In this document: positions 34,376 through 44,738 of the stretch, piece by piece
How the letters are laid out: each line of letters starts with the position of its first letter
How positions within the stretch are numbered: the first letter of the stretch is position 1
Origin: Flavobacterium oncorhynchi
Lineage (GTDB): Bacteria > Bacteroidota > Bacteroidia > Flavobacteriales > Flavobacteriaceae
Assembly: GCF_002217355.1 (NCBI RefSeq)
Contig: NZ_MUHA01000022.1
Span: forward strand, 22,476-86,475
Length of the DNA stretch: 64,000 bases
Reading direction: 5' to 3'
Program-made: the position numbers and the translations under genes
Notes under the pieces: model-generated
The model's database searches: none
What the model saw: only the letters and a program-made list of their open reading frames with translations
Told to the model about the DNA's origin: nothing

Positions 34376-37276
34376 TTGGAACCTGCAAAATCATATCAAT
34401 TTTGTTTTGACATCAGTTTTGAAAAAAACCTAAACACTCACATCCCGACCGCATATATTGTCGAGAACACTGATGAAATCAAATACTTAAACAAAAAAGC
34501 AAGCGTTGAAGTACTTGAAAGTTTTGGAATCGCATTTGAAAGCTTAGATTCCAATACAAAAAAAATATTGACTGCCTGCGAATCTTTAAAATTGGAGTAC
34601 ATTTTTAAAAAATTCAGCGCAAAAGTAAAATCGGCAAAAACCATTGCCGATCTACAGAAAGATTCTAAAATTGATTTTGCCATTCGTCAGTATTTAAACT
34701 TTAATTTAAGTTCATTTTATAATCTAATTGTAAAAGAACAATTTCCGCTGTCTATAGACATTGGACCTGAGAAGGATTTTTATCGTTCCAGAGTTGATGC
34801 AAATCCACTGCATTTTGAACCGCTGATTCAGTTCGACAAACATTCTGAAGGAATCACTTATACCCTTTCTTTAAAAGAAAATGAAACTGTTTTTCTGCCG
34901 ATGAACAGTAAAATTGATATTCTTTTAAATGAACCGGGCTGGCTGATTATCAATAAAAAATTAGGACAGCTAAAAGATCTAAACACTAAAAAACTACAGC
35001 CTTTTTTAACTAAAAAATCTATAGAAATACCTTCAAAACTAGTCGATAATTTTTTCAAGAATTTCATTCCTGAAATAGCTAAAAAAATCGACATAGAAGC
35101 AACAGGTTTTGAGGTTGAAAATCGTGACAAAATTATTTCCTGCGCGATTCAGCCCGTTTATGATTTCTTTAAAAACTGTTATTACCTCAACCTTTATTTT
35201 GATTACAATGGTTATACATTTGATGCAGGTAAAAGTAAAAAAACACATTCATTCGTTGATTTCAATGCTTCAAGTGAACCTAAAATTATCCAGTTCAAAC
35301 GAAGTCCTGACGAAACTTTATATACAGAAAAACTACTTGAACTTGGTTTAATAAAAATCAAAAATGAATTATTTGGATTAAATGCTGCAATAGAAACTCC
35401 AGATCCTTATCTCAATATTCAATTTATTATTGATCATAAAGAAGAACTTGAAAGTTTGGGTTTTACAATTGAAAATCTAAAACTAGAAAGCAAGGAAATT
35501 ATTACCGAAAATCATACTGTTCTAACTTCAAAAGAAACTGCTGGAGATTGGTTTGATATCAAAATAATAATCAAAATTGGGGCGTATACAATCAATTTCA
35601 GTGAAATTATTCCCAATATAAAAAGCAAAGAAAGACTCTTTTTACTGCCTGACGGAAACTATTTCTTGATTCCGCTAGAATGGTTCAGCAAATACAGTTC
35701 ACTGGCAAAATTAGCCAAAACAGAAAATGGGAATCTGCTTTTGCGCAAAAGCAATTTTGCGGCCTTGGACACGATTACAGAAATCAAAAATGAAGTTATT
35801 CAAAAAGCTGAATATGTCTCTTCTGAATTACTGAAAGCAACTTTAAGACCTTATCAAATTGATGGTGTAAAATGGCTTTTAGGTCATCACAACTCTAATT
35901 TGGGCGCTTGTCTTGCGGATGATATGGGACTTGGAAAAACGTTACAAACTCTCGCAGTTCTTGTTGCTGTTCAAGAACAATTAGGTTTTACAACAAAAAC
36001 CACAAATTTTGATTTGTTTGCCAATGAAACTACGATAGAAAGAGAACCACTTAAAGCTTTAATTGTTTTACCTTCTTCACTTGTTTTTAACTGGTATAAC
36101 GAATCTGCAAAATTTACTCCGCACTTTTCAAAAATGCAATATGTTGGTAATGACCGAAAACAATTAGCCAGCAGATTAGCTTCAACTGATTTAATTTTTA
36201 CGAGTTACAGCATTATACATCGTGATATTTCGATTTTAGAAAAATACGACTTCCGTTATTTGATTTTGGACGAAAGTCAATACATAAAAAACAAAGATTC
36301 TAAGATTTTTAAAGCTATAAATAAAATTGACACGACTCATAAAATGGCGCTGAGCGGTACTCCAATTGAAAACTCGCTTGACGATTTATGGTCGCAGATG
36401 CAATTTATAAATCCAGATATTTTAGGCAGTTATAATTTCTTTGCTGCCAATTTTAAAATTCCGATTGAAAAAAAACAAGATGAAAATATTTTGTCTGAAC
36501 TAAAAAATCTTGTTCAGCCTTATATCTTAAGAAGAACTAAAGAACAGGTTTTAAAAGATTTACCTGAATTATCGGAGCAGATTTATTACTGTACTATGGA
36601 TCCTGAACAGGAGAAATTATACGAAAAAGAAAAATCTAAAGCGCGTAATTTTTTACTTAAAACGGATGGTTCTAGTCCTGACAAAATCAGCATTATCAAT
36701 ACGTTGATGAAGCTGCGACAATTAAGTAATCACCCAAAAATGGTCGATCAAGATTCAGAAATCGATTCTGGAAAATATATCGCTGTTACAAATTATTTAG
36801 AAACTTTAGTAAAAGGAAAACAAAAGGCGATCATTTTTAGTTCATTCGTCACAAATCTAAGTTTCTACACTGATTGGTGTAAGGAAAATAAAATAGAGTA
36901 TTGCGAAATTACGGGTGAAACTCCTGCTCATAAAAGAGAACAGCAGGTAAAACTATTTCAGGAAAAAGAAAATCCTTTGTTGTTTTTTATTTCACTTAAA
37001 GCTGGCGGCGTTGGATTGAACATTACTAAAGCTTCTTATGTTTTGTTTTTAGATCCGTGGTGGAATCCTTTTGCAGAAAAACAAGGAGTTGGCCGAGCGC
37101 ATCGAATTGGACAGCTTAACAAAGTCAATGTTATAAGATTTATTTCGAAAAATACGGTTGAGGAAAAAATAATCAAGCTGCAGGAAAACAAAAAACTGCT
37201 GTCTGATTCGCTTTTGGAAGAAAGTTATATTAATGACGAAATTGAAGCTAATTTAGAGTACATTTTAAATTCTTAA
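34376..37276 (+). CDS. SNF2-family DNA helicase/ATPase
   Basis: 966 residues with a TTG start at 34376; no ATG occurs in frame before residue 178, and the N-terminal coding pattern continues smoothly. The N-terminal about 480 residues are a family-specific extension. The SNF2_N motor has Walker A LADDMGLGKT (K521), motif II DESQ (632-635), then SGTPIENSLDDLWSQ. The helicase C domain has AGGVGLNITKAS and LDPWWNPFAEKQGVGRAHRIGQ. It translocates on DNA and probably remodels protein-DNA complexes. Its N-terminal part lacks an obvious SWIM zinc motif. Confidence 0.92.
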   Translation: MEPAKSYQFCFDISFEKNLNTHIPTAYIVENTDEIKYLNKKASVEVLESFGIAFESLDSNTKKILTACESLKLEYIFKKFSAKVKSAKTIADLQKDSKIDFAIRQYLNFNLSSFYNLIVKEQFPLSIDIGPEKDFYRSRVDANPLHFEPLIQFDKHSEGITYTLSLKENETVFLPMNSKIDILLNEPGWLIINKKLGQLKDLNTKKLQPFLTKKSIEIPSKLVDNFFKNFIPEIAKKIDIEATGFEVENRDKIISCAIQPVYDFFKNCYYLNLYFDYNGYTFDAGKSKKTHSFVDFNASSEPKIIQFKRSPDETLYTEKLLELGLIKIKNELFGLNAAIETPDPYLNIQFIIDHKEELESLGFTIENLKLESKEIITENHTVLTSKETAGDWFDIKIIIKIGAYTINFSEIIPNIKSKERLFLLPDGNYFLIPLEWFSKYSSLAKLAKTENGNLLLRKSNFAALDTITEIKNEVIQKAEYVSSELLKATLRPYQIDGVKWLLGHHNSNLGACLADDMGLGKTLQTLAVLVAVQEQLGFTTKTTNFDLFANETTIEREPLKALIVLPSSLVFNWYNESAKFTPHFSKMQYVGNDRKQLASRLASTDLIFTSYSIIHRDISILEKYDFRYLILDESQYIKNKDSKIFKAINKIDTTHKMALSGTPIENSLDDLWSQMQFINPDILGSYNFFAANFKIPIEKKQDENILSELKNLVQPYILRRTKEQVLKDLPELSEQIYYCTMDPEQEKLYEKEKSKARNFLLKTDGSSPDKISIINTLMKLRQLSNHPKMVDQDSEIDSGKYIAVTNYLETLVKGKQKAIIFSSFVTNLSFYTDWCKENKIEYCEITGETPAHKREQQVKLFQEKENPLLFFISLKAGGVGLNITKASYVLFLDPWWNPFAEKQGVGRAHRIGQLNKVNVIRFISKNTVEEKIIKLQENKKLLSDSLLEESYINDEIEANLEYILNS

Positions 37277-37350
37277 TACGTTAAACCAATAAAACAGTCT
37301 ATTTTTCGTTATATAAAATTGTTATATTTACAATCTTACAACGTAATAAG

Positions 37351-38610
37351 ATGCCAAAATTTTTATATACAAGCTTATTTTTTATTCTAATTTTCACTTT
37401 GGCGAAAGCCCAAAATGTTCAGAAAGAAATTGATCCGCCTTACAATATCAAAACTGTTTCGTTTGTACAAAACGGCAATAATGTTGTTCCTATTTTTGAA
37501 TTAGGATCAACATTTGAATTTCAATTTGATGATTTATTTGGAAGCGAAGCCAATTATTACTTCGAAATTACTCATTGCGATTACAATTGGATTCCGTCAG
37601 ACATTCCAAAAACAGATTTTCTACGTGGTTTTGATGGTCAGAGAATAACTGATTATTCTAATTCTTTTAATACGCTTCAAATTTATTCCCATTATAGACT
37701 TCTGTTTCCAAATCAGTTTACTACGCAGCTGCGAATTTCTGGAAACTACATTTTAAAAATTTTAAATGAAGATAAAGAAGTTGTACTTGCAAGAAAATTT
37801 ATTCTGTTTGAAAACCATTGCACCGTTGCAGCTCAAGTAAAAAGAAGCCGCAACCTCAGCAATATTGATTTTAAACAGAATCTTGATTTTGCAATAGTTT
37901 CAAATGATATTACTTTTCAAACGCCGACACAAAATGTAAAAGTTCTTTTATTGCAAAATGGAAATTTCAATACTGGAATAAAAAATGTTCCACCACAATA
38001 TACAATTGGAAATCAACTTGTTTACAAATACGATGCTGAAACTCAGTTTTGGGGCGGGAATGAATTTTTATATTTTGAAAACAAAGACATTCGAGCTGCT
38101 AACAATAATGTTGGAAAAGTAGGAACCAGTAACGATGTTTATAATTCATATTTGTACACAAATCGTGCTCGAGGCAATCAGATCTATACTTTATATCAAG
38201 ATGTTAACGGTAATTTTGTAGTTAAGAATATAAACGGATCAAATAACGATATTGAGGCTGATTATGCATGGGTTTACTTTTCACTTTCGGCTCCTGCCTT
38301 TAGACTTAATAAAGATATTTATATAACAGGAATGTTTAATAATTACAGTTTATCGCCAGAATACAAAATGGATTATAATACTGAAAAAGGCATTTATGAA
38401 AAGGCTGTAATGATAAAACAAGGTTTTACTAATTTTCAATATACAGTAGCTGATAAAAAAGGAAACATCGATAATGAAAATGCTATTGACGGCAATTTTT
38501 ATCAAACAGAAAATGAATATACAATTTTGGTTTACTATAAAGAAAGCATAGATCGTTATCAAAGAGTTATAGGAAAAGGAAATGCAAACTCAATAAATAT
38601 CGTAAATTAA
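37351..38610 (+). CDS. Type IX secretion system plug protein (DUF5103 family)
   Basis: 419 residues with a signal peptide (MPKFLYTSLFFILIFTLAKAQ). The N-terminal region IDPPYNIKTVSFVQNGNNVVPIFELGSTFEFQFDDL is the DUF5103 signature. The rest is a series of beta-sandwich-like segments (FEITHCDYNWIPSDIPK, NPFRLNKDIYITGMFNNYSLSPEYKMDY-type motifs) with a CBM-like C-terminal domain. In F. johnsoniae this family member was found as the Plug that closes the SprA translocon channel. No other T9SS core gene lies in the window. Confidence 0.9.
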   Translation: MPKFLYTSLFFILIFTLAKAQNVQKEIDPPYNIKTVSFVQNGNNVVPIFELGSTFEFQFDDLFGSEANYYFEITHCDYNWIPSDIPKTDFLRGFDGQRITDYSNSFNTLQIYSHYRLLFPNQFTTQLRISGNYILKILNEDKEVVLARKFILFENHCTVAAQVKRSRNLSNIDFKQNLDFAIVSNDITFQTPTQNVKVLLLQNGNFNTGIKNVPPQYTIGNQLVYKYDAETQFWGGNEFLYFENKDIRAANNNVGKVGTSNDVYNSYLYTNRARGNQIYTLYQDVNGNFVVKNINGSNNDIEADYAWVYFSLSAPAFRLNKDIYITGMFNNYSLSPEYKMDYNTEKGIYEKAVMIKQGFTNFQYTVADKKGNIDNENAIDGNFYQTENEYTILVYYKESIDRYQRVIGKGNANSINIVN

Positions 38611-38648
38611 AACATTGTTAAGGTTTTAGGACAAAAGATTTTTTTTTG

Positions 38649-38656
38649 TAGATTTG
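38649..38656 (+). promoter_or_regulatory. -7 promoter element of apaG
   Basis: TAGATTTG, an exact TAnnTTTG match, 34 bases before the ATG at 38690. Confidence 0.6.
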
Positions 38657-38689
38657 CATATATAATATACACATATTTACTACGTTAGT

Positions 38690-39076
38690 ATGGTTTCTCA
38701 AATTACAAGAGGCATAAAAATATCTGTTTTGACTAGTTTTGAAGGAACTTACTTCAAAAACTACAAAATTCACTTTGCTTTTAGTTACGTAGTTACAATC
38801 GAAAATCATAGTAAAGATTCTGTTCAGTTAACATCTCGTCATTGGGAAATTTTTGACTCTCTAAATGATTTAGAAGTTGTTGACGGCGAAGGTGTAATTG
38901 GTAAAAAACCAGTTTTAAAACCGGGAGAAAATCACACTTATAGTTCAGGCTGTTTATTATCGTCACCATATGGCGCTATGAAAGGTCATTTTAATATGAT
39001 CAATTTTACTACAACAAAAACATTCAAGGTTATTGTTCCTACTTTTAGAATGTGTGCTCCTTTTGCTTTAAACTAA
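38690..39076 (+). CDS. apaG: ApaG-family protein
   Basis: 128 residues forming a single ApaG (DUF525) domain: the beta-rich pattern KIHFAFSYVVTIENHSKDSVQLTSRHWEIFD, then VDGEGVIGKKPVLKPGENHTYSSGCLLSSPYGAMKGHFNM. The family was linked to Co/Mg sensitivity in Salmonella, and the fold is a small immunoglobulin-like sandwich also found in FBXO3; the biochemical role is unclear. Own promoter, located between the T9SS plug gene and pruA. Confidence 0.93.
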   Translation: MVSQITRGIKISVLTSFEGTYFKNYKIHFAFSYVVTIENHSKDSVQLTSRHWEIFDSLNDLEVVDGEGVIGKKPVLKPGENHTYSSGCLLSSPYGAMKGHFNMINFTTTKTFKVIVPTFRMCAPFALN

Positions 39077-39151
39077 ATCATAGTTTAAAGACTGTATTCT
39101 TTTTATCGTTATCTAAATCATAAATTTATCAAATTATTAATTTATCCTTTG

Positions 39152-39159
39152 TACTTTTG
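39152..39159 (+). promoter_or_regulatory. -7 promoter element of pruA
   Basis: TACTTTTG, an exact match. The implied leader of about 65 nt contains a small hairpin GTTAGAT (39166-39172) / ATCTAAC (39192-39198). Confidence 0.6.
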
Positions 39160-39232
39160 TGCGACGTTAGATTATTCGTAACAATCAAATCATCTAACCT
39201 GTAAATTGTCTAATTATCTAATTTTAAATAAC

Positions 39233-40858
39233 ATGCTAAAAGGATTCTTTCATGTACCAAAAGCGGTAAACGAACCCGTAAAAGGCTACGCACCTAACTC
39301 TCCAGAAAAAGCAGCTGTTCAGGCGGCTTACACTACAATGTGGAACTCTCAAATTGATGTTCCTTTATATATTGGAAGTGAAGAAATCAAAACTGGAAAC
39401 ACTAGAAACATTACAGCTCCTCATGATCACAAACATATCGTTGGAAAATATCATTTAGCTGAAAAACAACATATCGAAAAAGCGATTGCAAATGCTCTTG
39501 AATCAAGAACAGCATGGGCAAACATGGCATGGGAACAACGTGCTGCTATTTTCTTAAAAGCTGCTGAGTTAATCGCTGGTCCTTACAGAGCGCGTATTAA
39601 TGCTGCTACTATGATTGGTCAATCTAAAAATATTCACCAAGCAGAAATTGATGCTTCTTGTGAATTAATTGACTTTTTACGTTACAACGTAGAGTTCATG
39701 ACTCAAATTTATAACGATCAGCCAAAATCAGATTCTTCTGTTTGGAACCGTTTAGAATACAGACCTCTTGAAGGTTTTGTTTACGCAATTACTCCTTTTA
39801 ACTTTACTGCTATTGCTGCAAACCTTCCTGCAAGTGCTGCAATGATGGGTAACGTCGTAGTTTGGAAACCAAGTGACAGCCAAGTATTTTCTACAAAAAT
39901 TATTCTTGATGTTTTCAAAGAAGCTGGTGTTCCTGACGGCGTTATCAACGTAGTTTTCGGAGATGCTTTAATGATTACGGATACTGTTTTAGCAAGCCGC
40001 GATTTTGCAGGTGTTCACTTTACAGGTTCAACTCACGTATTTAAAGATATTTGGGCAAAAATTGGGGCAAATATTCACAATTATAAAACATACCCAAGAA
40101 TCGTTGGAGAAACTGGTGGTAAAGATTTTATCATTGCTCATCCAAGCGCAAACGTAAAACAAGTAGTTACAGGAATTACTCGTGGAGCATTTGAATTTCA
40201 AGGACAAAAATGTTCTGCAGCTTCAAGAGCTTATATTCCGCAAAGTTTATGGCCGGCTGTAAAAGAACAATTAATTGCTGATGTAAAATCTATGAAAATG
40301 GGTTCTCCAGAAGATTTCGGAAACTTCATTACTGCAGTTATCCACGAAGGTTCTTTTGATAAATTAGCTAGTTATATCGACCAAGCTAAAAAAGATGCTG
40401 ACGCTGAAATTATCGTTGGTGGTAATTACGATAAATCTGTTGGATACTTTATTGAGCCAACGGTTATTGTAACTACAAACCCAAAATATACAACAATGGA
40501 AACTGAGTTATTTGGACCAGTTATCACGATTTATGTTTACGAAGATGCTAAGTGGGAAGAAACTTTAGAATTAGTTGATACTACTTCTGAGTATGCCTTA
40601 ACTGGAGCAGTTTTCAGCCAAGATCGTTATGCTATTGAAGTTGCTACTACTAAATTACAAAATGCAGCTGGTAACTTCTATATCAACGACAAACCAACTG
40701 GAGCTGTTGTAGGAATGCAGCCTTTTGGTGGAGCAAGAGCTTCTGGAACTAACGATAAAGCAGGTTCTGCGTTGAACTTATTGCGTTGGGCTTCTCCAAG
40801 AACTATCAAAGAAACTTTTGTAACTCCAGAAGATTACAGATATCCTTTCTTAGGTTAA
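39233..40858 (+). CDS. pruA: L-glutamate gamma-semialdehyde (1-pyrroline-5-carboxylate) dehydrogenase
   Basis: Second step of proline catabolism, oxidising glutamate semialdehyde to glutamate with NAD. 541 residues from the ATG at 39233 (MLKGFFHVPKAVNEPVKGYAPNS); a nine-codon longer frame lacks support. The catalytic Cys is in FEFQGQKCSAASRAY and the general base Glu in VGETGGKDFI. It matches the monofunctional eukaryote/Bacteroidota-type P5CDH rather than PutA. No prolyl dehydrogenase gene is adjacent. Confidence 0.96.
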   Translation: MLKGFFHVPKAVNEPVKGYAPNSPEKAAVQAAYTTMWNSQIDVPLYIGSEEIKTGNTRNITAPHDHKHIVGKYHLAEKQHIEKAIANALESRTAWANMAWEQRAAIFLKAAELIAGPYRARINAATMIGQSKNIHQAEIDASCELIDFLRYNVEFMTQIYNDQPKSDSSVWNRLEYRPLEGFVYAITPFNFTAIAANLPASAAMMGNVVVWKPSDSQVFSTKIILDVFKEAGVPDGVINVVFGDALMITDTVLASRDFAGVHFTGSTHVFKDIWAKIGANIHNYKTYPRIVGETGGKDFIIAHPSANVKQVVTGITRGAFEFQGQKCSAASRAYIPQSLWPAVKEQLIADVKSMKMGSPEDFGNFITAVIHEGSFDKLASYIDQAKKDADAEIIVGGNYDKSVGYFIEPTVIVTTNPKYTTMETELFGPVITIYVYEDAKWEETLELVDTTSEYALTGAVFSQDRYAIEVATTKLQNAAGNFYINDKPTGAVVGMQPFGGARASGTNDKAGSALNLLRWASPRTIKETFVTPEDYRYPFLG

Positions 40859-40879
40859 TATTTCTGATTTTAGATTATA

Positions 40880-40917
40880 AAAAAGCCCCAATTTTCAATT
40901 GAAAATTGGGGCTTTTT
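40880..40917. terminator. Bidirectional terminator between pruA and the beta-propeller gene
   Basis: A 17-bp perfect stem AAAAAGCCCCAATTTTC with the loop AATT, the strongest hairpin terminator of the window. Confidence 0.93.
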
Positions 40918-40960
40918 TATTTGTTTTAAATTTTTATGTGTCCCTATATAAATTCACCTC

Positions 40961-42049
40961 TTAATTCCCTAAATCAAAACTTGATATCGTATGAAAGGCA
41001 TCGGCTGCTTTATTCTTTTCTCCTGGGAAAGTATCGTAATTAACAACCAATAATTTTCCTTTATAAATAATAGTTTCACATGGGTTATCTAATTTCCCAT
41101 CAGAACCATCTGCGTCGTCATTCTCCCAAATTAAAGAAATTGTGTTCGTGCTTAAATTGAGTTGATGCACACTGTTATTCTCATAATTCGCAATAAAAAT
41201 GGAGTTTCTTTTTTCATCATAAAAAAAGCCATCGCAACATTTTAATTGATCTGAATCAAAAACAACTTTATTTGATTTTACTTTCCCATCATTCTCAAAT
41301 TCTATTTTATTGATAACGCCATCACCAAAATTTCCCGCATATAAATTTCCTTTTTTATCAAAAGCAATTCCATCAATACCAATTGTATTTTTAGTGACTC
41401 CGGCTTTTAAGGTAAAAGTTGCAATCAAGTAATCTTTTTTATTTGATGAATCCAGAACAATATTTTTCTTATTTAATTGATCTAACGAAAAACTATAAAT
41501 TCCGCTTTCTCTTCTATTTTCAAACAAAGCATCTGTTATATAAATTCTATTTTTTGACCATCTGACAGCTTCTCCAAAATTAAACCCTTCAGCCAAAACC
41601 TCAGCATACTTTGGCTTACCGTGTTTTACAACGACCCGAATTAATCTTGAATAATCATCTTTATAAGCAAAACATTGATTATCTATTAAATAGAGATTTC
41701 CATCAGGACCAAATTCCATTCCCATTGGATGTACTCGCTTTGTTATTGGATGAAGGGGTAATTGATCGAACCAAGTTACTGGTTTGTCATTTTTATCGAA
41801 AGTTAAAATTTTAGCTCCATTTTTTTCAAACGAAGTAGGATTCAATACAGACAAATAGAGGTTCCCTTTTTTATCCAAAGCCAGTCCGTCTGGCGTAGTA
41901 CAGGTCTCACCTAAATTGGCAAACAAAGTTGGCTTAATTAATCTGGAAGTTTCGTCAATTGTAATCTCTTGCTTTGCTTCTTGTGCAAACATGCTCAGAG
42001 AATAAACCGCCATTGCAATAGTCATTATATTTTTAAAATTTGATTTCAT
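40961..42049 (-). CDS. Exported six-bladed beta-propeller protein (SMP-30/NHL-like)
   Basis: 362 residues, signal peptide ending SLSMFAQ. Repeating propeller motifs DGLALDKKGNLYLSVLNP, MGMEFGPDGNLYLIDNQ, DGIAFDKKGNLYAGNFGDGVINKIE and CCDGFFYDEKRNSIFIANYENNSVHQL define the gluconolactonase/NHL-type fold. It lies 32 bp downstream of the outer-membrane barrel gene on the same strand, so they are probably co-transcribed. A binding or lactonase role is possible; I cannot assign a substrate. Confidence 0.88.
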   Translation of the reverse strand: MKSNFKNIMTIAMAVYSLSMFAQEAKQEITIDETSRLIKPTLFANLGETCTTPDGLALDKKGNLYLSVLNPTSFEKNGAKILTFDKNDKPVTWFDQLPLHPITKRVHPMGMEFGPDGNLYLIDNQCFAYKDDYSRLIRVVVKHGKPKYAEVLAEGFNFGEAVRWSKNRIYITDALFENRRESGIYSFSLDQLNKKNIVLDSSNKKDYLIATFTLKAGVTKNTIGIDGIAFDKKGNLYAGNFGDGVINKIEFENDGKVKSNKVVFDSDQLKCCDGFFYDEKRNSIFIANYENNSVHQLNLSTNTISLIWENDDADGSDGKLDNPCETIIYKGKLLVVNYDTFPGEKNKAADAFHTISSFDLGN

Positions 42050-42081
42050 ATTGATTTTGGATTTGAAATTGTTGTTATTGA

Positions 42082-44481
42082 TTAACTACCTGTCCTGATT
42101 CTCTCTTCTTCATTACCAGTCGTTCTTTGCTTTGGAGCACTCTTTTTATTTCCTATTTTATAAGATACAGCAAGCTGAAAGGATTGACTGTCATAGTAAT
42201 TCTTTCCTTCCTGATAAACGCCATTAACGACAGAACTTCTGCTAATTCTTTCAGTTTTGAATATATCAGTACCTCTTAAAGAAATTTTCAAATCTTTATT
42301 CCATAAAAGATATTGGAACGCCAGCGAAAAAGAACTCATTTCTTTGTTTGTAAAAATCCCTTCGACACCAGGAAAGCTATACCAATAACTTACATTAAAA
42401 AGCACTGTTTTATCGCTGTTTAAATTAAAATCATTATTGGTTGATAACCTGGAATTGAATCCTTTTTGTTCTCTTTGTGCAACCTCTAAACTGGACTTAG
42501 AAATAGCATAGCTAAAATCGACCGCATTATTACTTGTCCACCATTTAAGTTTATCGAAAACATAATTCTCTGAAATTCCGTAACGTTGTGTGTCGATATA
42601 ATTTTCGCTTGTAAGGAGAATTTCATTTGAAACAGGATCAGCAATTGTAATCTCAGAAATCAAATTATTCTCATAACTAAAATATAACTTGCTTTCTATC
42701 TTTTTATAAGTATAGGTTAACTCAATATTATCAATAAATGCAGGCTGCAGAAACGGATTCCCTTTAAATGACTGAAAAGGATTCCAAAAATGAGTATTAG
42801 GATTCAGATCCCTAAATTGAGGTCTTTCGATTCTTTTACTATAACTTAAGCTAAAAGTCGAATTATCATTTACTGTATACGTCAAATATGCTGTGGGGAA
42901 AAATTTAATATAATCCTTATCAATTGACTGACTCAGGTTATCGGCAAAAATCTTGGTTTGGGTACTTTCCATTCTTAATCCAAATTGAGAATTCCAGCGA
43001 TCATTTATTTTTTTGCTTCCCGAAAAATAAAGAGCCTGTATGTTCTCTATATAATCGAACTCACCTTGTCTTAAAGGTAAGTCTGCGACCGGCGAATCTA
43101 CTAAGCCGCTATTAAAGGCTGAAATATGATTATTTGATTTTGAATTCGATATTTTACCTCCAAAACTCAAAACTGCCCATTGAGTCGGATAATCAAAATC
43201 TAATTTTCCGGATAAGTTTTTTATAACCTGCACATTCCTGTTTATTCCTGCGAAATATTGATGTGAATCAGAATCTTCAACAACTGAAATACCACTATAA
43301 GTTCTATTGTCTCTTGTTTGATAATTAAAATAGTCCAGATTCAAAGTTATTTTTTTCCCTAAAGAATCAATTTTATACTCATTGTAAATGTTCAATGAAT
43401 TAATAACATTTTTTAGCGCTGCCACTCCTCCATTTGACTTTAAATAACTAGTCATCTCACCACTTTTATTATCATAAACACCTGTAAAAGGAGTATCCGT
43501 GAATAACGGTTTAGAATTATTAAATAAAGTTTGGCCTCCTATAGTCCATTTTGGAGTAATCCGATAATCAATGCCAATATTACCATATACTCTCGTATTC
43601 TCACTTTTATACGAGGAATTCGTATGCCAAATCTCCGTTGGAAAATAGGTATAATCATCCTGAATATTATATCTTCTTCCCGATATATAATTTAAAGTTG
43701 ATGTAATACTTAATCTGTTTTTATTATAATTAAAACTCCCCATAAAACTCTCCTGACTATAAAATCTTTGAAGATAAGTAGCACCTACCAAGGCATTCCA
43801 AGAATCTTTTTTTGCTTTTTTTAATTTGATATTGACTAAACCACTTCTACCCTCGGACTCATATTTGGCCGGCGGTGTTGTAATTACTTCTATACTTTTG
43901 ATATTATCGGATGGAATTGATTTTAGATAATTAGCCAAATCTTCCCCAGAAAGTTGAATTATTTTATCATCAACCATAACCATCAAAGTACTTTTCCCTA
44001 TAATAGTTATATTATCGTTTTGCACTTTTACCCCCGGAGTAACTCTAAGTGCTTCCAGAGCATCTCCTCCACTAGCATTAATCGAATTTTCTACGTTAAA
44101 AACCAAACGATCTACTTTTCTTTCAATCAGTTTCTTTTTGCCTCCTACTACGACCGACTCTAGCTGAACACCATTATCGATTGTTATTGTCCCCAAGTTC
44201 AAAGCAGCCATTATTGATAGATTTTCAGAAAACATAAGCTCATTTCCTTGTCGGATTTCTAATATGTATTTTCCTTGTTTCGCATTTAAAACAAAATCTC
44301 CTTTATCATTTGTAAGTTCGCTCGTTTTATTTTGTGTGTCTTCTTCAATTAAAATAATTTCTGAAAAAACAACTGGTTCTTTTGCAGCAGTTACAACACT
44401 CCCCGTAATTTTAAACTGGGCATACATAGATGTGCAAGAGAACATCAGTAAAACAATAATGCATTTTAGTTCTAATTTCAT
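42082..44481 (-). CDS. Outer-membrane beta-barrel protein with TonB-receptor-like plug (OMP_b-brl_3)
   Basis: 799 residues. Signal peptide ending SMYAQ, an N-terminal CarboxypepD_reg-like domain (25-110), then a plug-like domain with VENSINASGGDALEALRVTPGVKVQNDNITIIGKS and SIPSDNIKSIEVITTPPAKYESEGRSGLVNIKLKK. The barrel occupies the last about 550 residues. This is the outer-membrane-receptor family lacking a classical SusC signature. Opposite to a LytS/LytTR pair 257 bp away, which may control it. Ligand unknown. Confidence 0.93.
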   Translation of the reverse strand: MKLELKCIIVLLMFSCTSMYAQFKITGSVVTAAKEPVVFSEIILIEEDTQNKTSELTNDKGDFVLNAKQGKYILEIRQGNELMFSENLSIMAALNLGTITIDNGVQLESVVVGGKKKLIERKVDRLVFNVENSINASGGDALEALRVTPGVKVQNDNITIIGKSTLMVMVDDKIIQLSGEDLANYLKSIPSDNIKSIEVITTPPAKYESEGRSGLVNIKLKKAKKDSWNALVGATYLQRFYSQESFMGSFNYNKNRLSITSTLNYISGRRYNIQDDYTYFPTEIWHTNSSYKSENTRVYGNIGIDYRITPKWTIGGQTLFNNSKPLFTDTPFTGVYDNKSGEMTSYLKSNGGVAALKNVINSLNIYNEYKIDSLGKKITLNLDYFNYQTRDNRTYSGISVVEDSDSHQYFAGINRNVQVIKNLSGKLDFDYPTQWAVLSFGGKISNSKSNNHISAFNSGLVDSPVADLPLRQGEFDYIENIQALYFSGSKKINDRWNSQFGLRMESTQTKIFADNLSQSIDKDYIKFFPTAYLTYTVNDNSTFSLSYSKRIERPQFRDLNPNTHFWNPFQSFKGNPFLQPAFIDNIELTYTYKKIESKLYFSYENNLISEITIADPVSNEILLTSENYIDTQRYGISENYVFDKLKWWTSNNAVDFSYAISKSSLEVAQREQKGFNSRLSTNNDFNLNSDKTVLFNVSYWYSFPGVEGIFTNKEMSSFSLAFQYLLWNKDLKISLRGTDIFKTERISRSSVVNGVYQEGKNYYDSQSFQLAVSYKIGNKKSAPKQRTTGNEEERIRTGS

Positions 44482-44738
44482 ATTAAGCTAATATTTGTTA
44501 TTTAAAGATGAGTCATACTCCTTGTGGATTACTATTTTCGGCTAAAGTAATCCTGTGACCTCAATCTTAATTTAGCCGCAGATAAAAAGACAACTTTTAC
44601 ATATGAAGAGTGCCTTTTCTAATAGTAATGCGTTCATGGGCCGAAATGGCGTTTTCATAAGCTAAAGACTATTATTTGACTCACGTAACCTGCCAAGCGT
44701 AGATATTTTACTAACTTGCTCGTTGATAAAAGCATAAT
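44482..44738. other. Divergent intergenic region before the two-component genes
   Basis: 257 bases. A hairpin GGATTACT (44526-44533) / AGTAATCC (44546-44553) is the only structure I see. I find no TAnnTTTG element for either gene. Confidence 0.5.

Noticed and set aside
39181..39232. Words TAATTATCTAATT shared with 4674-4696 as a repeat family
   Set aside because: Short, AT-rich and without inverted structure; chance similarity is likely.
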